Shown: in pieces, positions 62,060-64,000 of the stretch
Position numbering within the stretch: position 1 is the first letter of the stretch
Layout: the number at the start of each line of letters is the position of its first letter
Origin: an uncultured Bacteroidales bacterium
GTDB taxonomy: Bacteria; Bacteroidota; Bacteroidia; Bacteroidales; Bacteroidaceae
Direction of reading: 5' to 3'
Length of the DNA: 64,000 nt
Assembly: GCA_902801325.1 (NCBI GenBank)
Contig: CADCHQ010000002.1
Coordinates: 1-64,000 of the forward strand
Position numbers and translations under genes: made by a program
Notes under the pieces: generated by a model
Told to the model about the DNA's origin: nothing
What the model saw: only the letters and a program-made list of their open reading frames with translations
Databases searched by the model: none

Positions 62060-63571
62060 GTGAACAAGACAAGAATCATACGCAAATTGTTTCTTCCTCG
62101 TCAGCATCAACTGGACCGTTATGCGACGGAAGGCGAACAATTGCAACGCAAGGTGCTTGACCATCTTCTTGCAAAGGGCAGAAAGACTTTGTGGGGATGG
62201 GAACATGGATTCGATGAAGTGGACTCATACGAGAAGTTTCGTCAGTCCTCAAATGTCAACACCTACGAAGAATTGAAGGAATACATTGAGCGCATGCGTC
62301 ATGGTGAACGGAATGTGCTTTGGCCGGGTCAGATACGCTGGTATGCGAAGTCGAGCGGTACGACCAACGACAAGAGCAAATTCATTCCTGTGAGCAACGA
62401 TGGTTTGCACGATACACATTATCGGGGCGGCACAGACGCTGTGGTATGGTATCTCAGGAATAACCGAGAAAGTCGCATCTTTGACGGAAACGCCCTCATC
62501 CTTGGCGGAAGCCATGCACCTAACTACAATCTGAAACACTCTCTCGTAGGTGACCTCAGTGCCATTCTCATCGAGAACATCAATCCGCTGGTCAATCTCA
62601 TCCGCGTTCCCAAGAAAGAGACCGCCCTGCTCTGCGACTTCGAACAAAAGCGCGACCGCATTGCCCATGAGGCTCTCAACAAGAACGTTACGAACCTGAG
62701 TGGTGTGCCTTCTTGGATGCTCTCGGTTCTCGACCGCGTGATGGAGCTCTCTGGCAAGCAACACCTCGAAGAAGTGTGGCCGAACCTGGAAGTGTTCTTC
62801 CATGGGGGAGTAGCCTTCACACCTTATCGTGAGCAATATCATCGCCTGATCACTACGCCTAAGATGCATTACATGGAGACGTATAACGCGAGTGAAGGAT
62901 TCTTCGGACTTCAAGACGACCCATCCGACCCCTCCATGAGCTTAATGCTGGACTATGGCGTGTTCTACGAATTCATCCCGATGAACGAGTTGTCAAACGA
63001 CTCGCCAACGGTCGTACCCTTGTGGGAAGTGGAGAAAGATAAGAACTACGCGATGGTAATCACTACTTCGAGTGGACTTTGGCGATATCTGATTGGCGAC
63101 ACCGTGCGCTTTACCAGCCTCCAGCCCTATAAGTTCATCATCACCGGACGCACGAAGTCGTTCATCAACGCATTTGGCGAGGAACTTATCGTAGATAATG
63201 CCGAACGTGGCCTTGAGGTTGCTTGTAAATCAACCGACGCAGAGATTAGGGAATACACAGCAGCACCCGTCTTCATGGACGAACACGGGCAATGCCGCCA
63301 TCAATGGCTCATCGAGTTCACCAAAGAGCCACAAGACATCGAAGCCTTTGCCCATCGACTGGATTTGGCTCTGCAGACGCTCAACTCCGACTATGAGGCC
63401 AAGCGATACAAGAACATAACTCTACAACGCCTCGAGGTTATTCCAGCTCGTCGTGGAGTCTTCGATGAATGGTTGCGAAGTCAAGGCAAATTAGGTGGAC
63501 AACATAAGGTGCCCCGACTCTCAAACGATAGACGAATTATTGAACAGATATTGAAACTAAACGCCTCCTAG
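62060..63571 (+). CDS. GH3 auxin-responsive-promoter superfamily protein
   Basis: 503 residues of the ANL-like acyl-adenylate superfamily named after plant GH3 amino-acid conjugases. The start is GTG at 62060 (MNKTRIIRKLFLPRQHQ), in line with relatives; no better ATG is near. ATP-binding motifs: WYAKSSGTTNDKSKFIPVS near residue 95, YNASEGFFGLQDD near 280 and YLIGDTVRFTS near 345. The bacterial substrate is unknown; adenylation of a carboxylic acid followed by amide formation is expected. It is followed after a palindromic repeat by an Ig-like lipoprotein gene, a common Bacteroidales neighbour. Confidence 0.88.
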   Translation: MNKTRIIRKLFLPRQHQLDRYATEGEQLQRKVLDHLLAKGRKTLWGWEHGFDEVDSYEKFRQSSNVNTYEELKEYIERMRHGERNVLWPGQIRWYAKSSGTTNDKSKFIPVSNDGLHDTHYRGGTDAVVWYLRNNRESRIFDGNALILGGSHAPNYNLKHSLVGDLSAILIENINPLVNLIRVPKKETALLCDFEQKRDRIAHEALNKNVTNLSGVPSWMLSVLDRVMELSGKQHLEEVWPNLEVFFHGGVAFTPYREQYHRLITTPKMHYMETYNASEGFFGLQDDPSDPSMSLMLDYGVFYEFIPMNELSNDSPTVVPLWEVEKDKNYAMVITTSSGLWRYLIGDTVRFTSLQPYKFIITGRTKSFINAFGEELIVDNAERGLEVACKSTDAEIREYTAAPVFMDEHGQCRHQWLIEFTKEPQDIEAFAHRLDLALQTLNSDYEAKRYKNITLQRLEVIPARRGVFDEWLRSQGKLGGQHKVPRLSNDRRIIEQILKLNAS

Positions 63572-63574
63572 GAA

Positions 63575-63606
63575 TTCTCCCCTGCCCCACCCAAGGGAGG
63601 GGGTAG
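63575..63606. repeat. GC-rich palindromic repeat
   Basis: CTCCCCTGCCCCACCC, AA, then GGGAGGGGGTAG, right after the preceding stop. Confidence 0.65.
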
Positions 63607-63634
63607 CCAAGAACTAAACTCTTAAGCCAAACCT

Positions 63635-64000
63635 ATGAGTATCATACAATGGATGCAATCATATTTACGTCCTTCCCTCGGGAAAGGACTGGGGGTGGGG
63701 TCGGCTATGCTGCTTGCAGCCTGCGCCAGCATTGGTTCACCTGATGGCGGGCCCTATGACGAGACACCCCCAAAGGTGGTGGAGTGCACACCTGCGAACA
63801 AGGCCGTTATGAACGATAAGCGAAAGGTGAGCATCCTATTCGATGAATACATCAAGATGGAGAATGCCAGCGAGAAGGTTGTTGTCTCCCCTCCTCAGAT
63901 AGAGATGCCCAATATCCGAAGCGTAGGCAAACGGGTTAAGATAGACCTGTTCGACTCACTGCAAGCCAACACCACCTATACTATCGATTTTAGCGACGCC
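63635..64000 (+). CDS. Ig-like (SbsA-type) lipoprotein, truncated by the window edge
   Basis: 122 residues visible from ATG 63635, continuing past the window. The lipobox MLLAAC places the lipidated Cys at residue 28; the preceding segment is partly encoded by a palindromic repeat (63668-63702). After it, PPKVVECTPANKAVMNDKRK and KVSILFDEYIKMENASEKVV match the bacterial Ig-like SbsA domain (PF13205) found in outer-membrane lipoproteins of Bacteroidales. Its neighbour, the GH3-superfamily gene, is typical. Function unknown. Confidence 0.8.
   Translation, partial: MSIIQWMQSYLRPSLGKGLGVGSAMLLAACASIGSPDGGPYDETPPKVVECTPANKAVMNDKRKVSILFDEYIKMENASEKVVVSPPQIEMPNIRSVGKRVKIDLFDSLQANTTYTIDFSDA
63668..63702. 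repeat. Palindromic repeat inside the Ig-like lipoprotein gene
   Basis: CGTCCTTCCCTCGGGAAAGG followed by ACTGGGGGTGGGGTC, read in frame as RPSLGKGLGVGS, the same frame as in the lipoprotein at 28697. Confidence 0.7.

Overview
The window looks like a chromosomal stretch of a gut- or rumen-type Bacteroidales, most likely a Prevotella relative. The evidence is Bacteroidota promoters (TTTG, about 20 bases, TAnnTTTG) in front of many genes, type IX-like C-terminal sorting tails on the large surface proteins, Xyl3A-like and GH51 enzymes, and a Bacteroidales cassette of VirE-N/DUF3987 primase-helicase, HU-like and 'smalltalk' genes. No computation or database search was run; family names rest on reading motifs and lengths.

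Layout. 1-19.3 kb is an exported glycan/mucin set: an M60 metalloprotease with a rubredoxin behind it, an operon of two CotH-type giants and a carbohydrate-binding beta-helix protein with a dockerin, then a GH3 glycosidase. 19.65-26.2 kb is an accessory cassette between near-perfect inverted repeats. It holds a leftward operon (DUF3127, unknown, VirE-N, unknown, DUF3987, phage-type P5-like protein, 35-residue membrane peptide), a divergent frameshifted gene with a G8 tract, an HU-like gene and two smalltalk-type peptides. 26.2-35.5 kb has a thioesterase, a DUF6057 membrane protein with a haem-motif TolB-like lipoprotein, nagB, trpB2 behind a Trp-codon leader peptide and attenuator, nagA and glmM. 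35.8-42.9 kb has GH51, greA with a structured leader, a HIT protein, a mannose-1-phosphate guanylyltransferase and a GH33-type sialidase. 43.8-51 kb carries two related units, each a large surface protein followed by a 58-residue acidic peptide. 51-51.8 kb is repeat-rich DNA. 51.8-64 kb has GH2, malQ, tRNA-Met, an LptF/G permease, ribBA, an aminotransferase, a GH3-superfamily (auxin type) protein and the start of an Ig-like lipoprotein.

How it fits together. M60 protease, sialidase, GH2, GH51, GH3, nagA and nagB together suit degradation of host or plant glycoconjugates and recovery of amino sugars; glmM and the GDP-mannose enzyme run the opposite way into envelope synthesis. The inverted-repeat cassette looks phage- or plasmid-derived. 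The most interesting non-coding signals are the trpB2 attenuator, purine-pyrimidine alternating tracts just after three promoters, a GC-rich palindromic repeat family that has entered coding sequences, and the shared operator-like motifs of the cassette.
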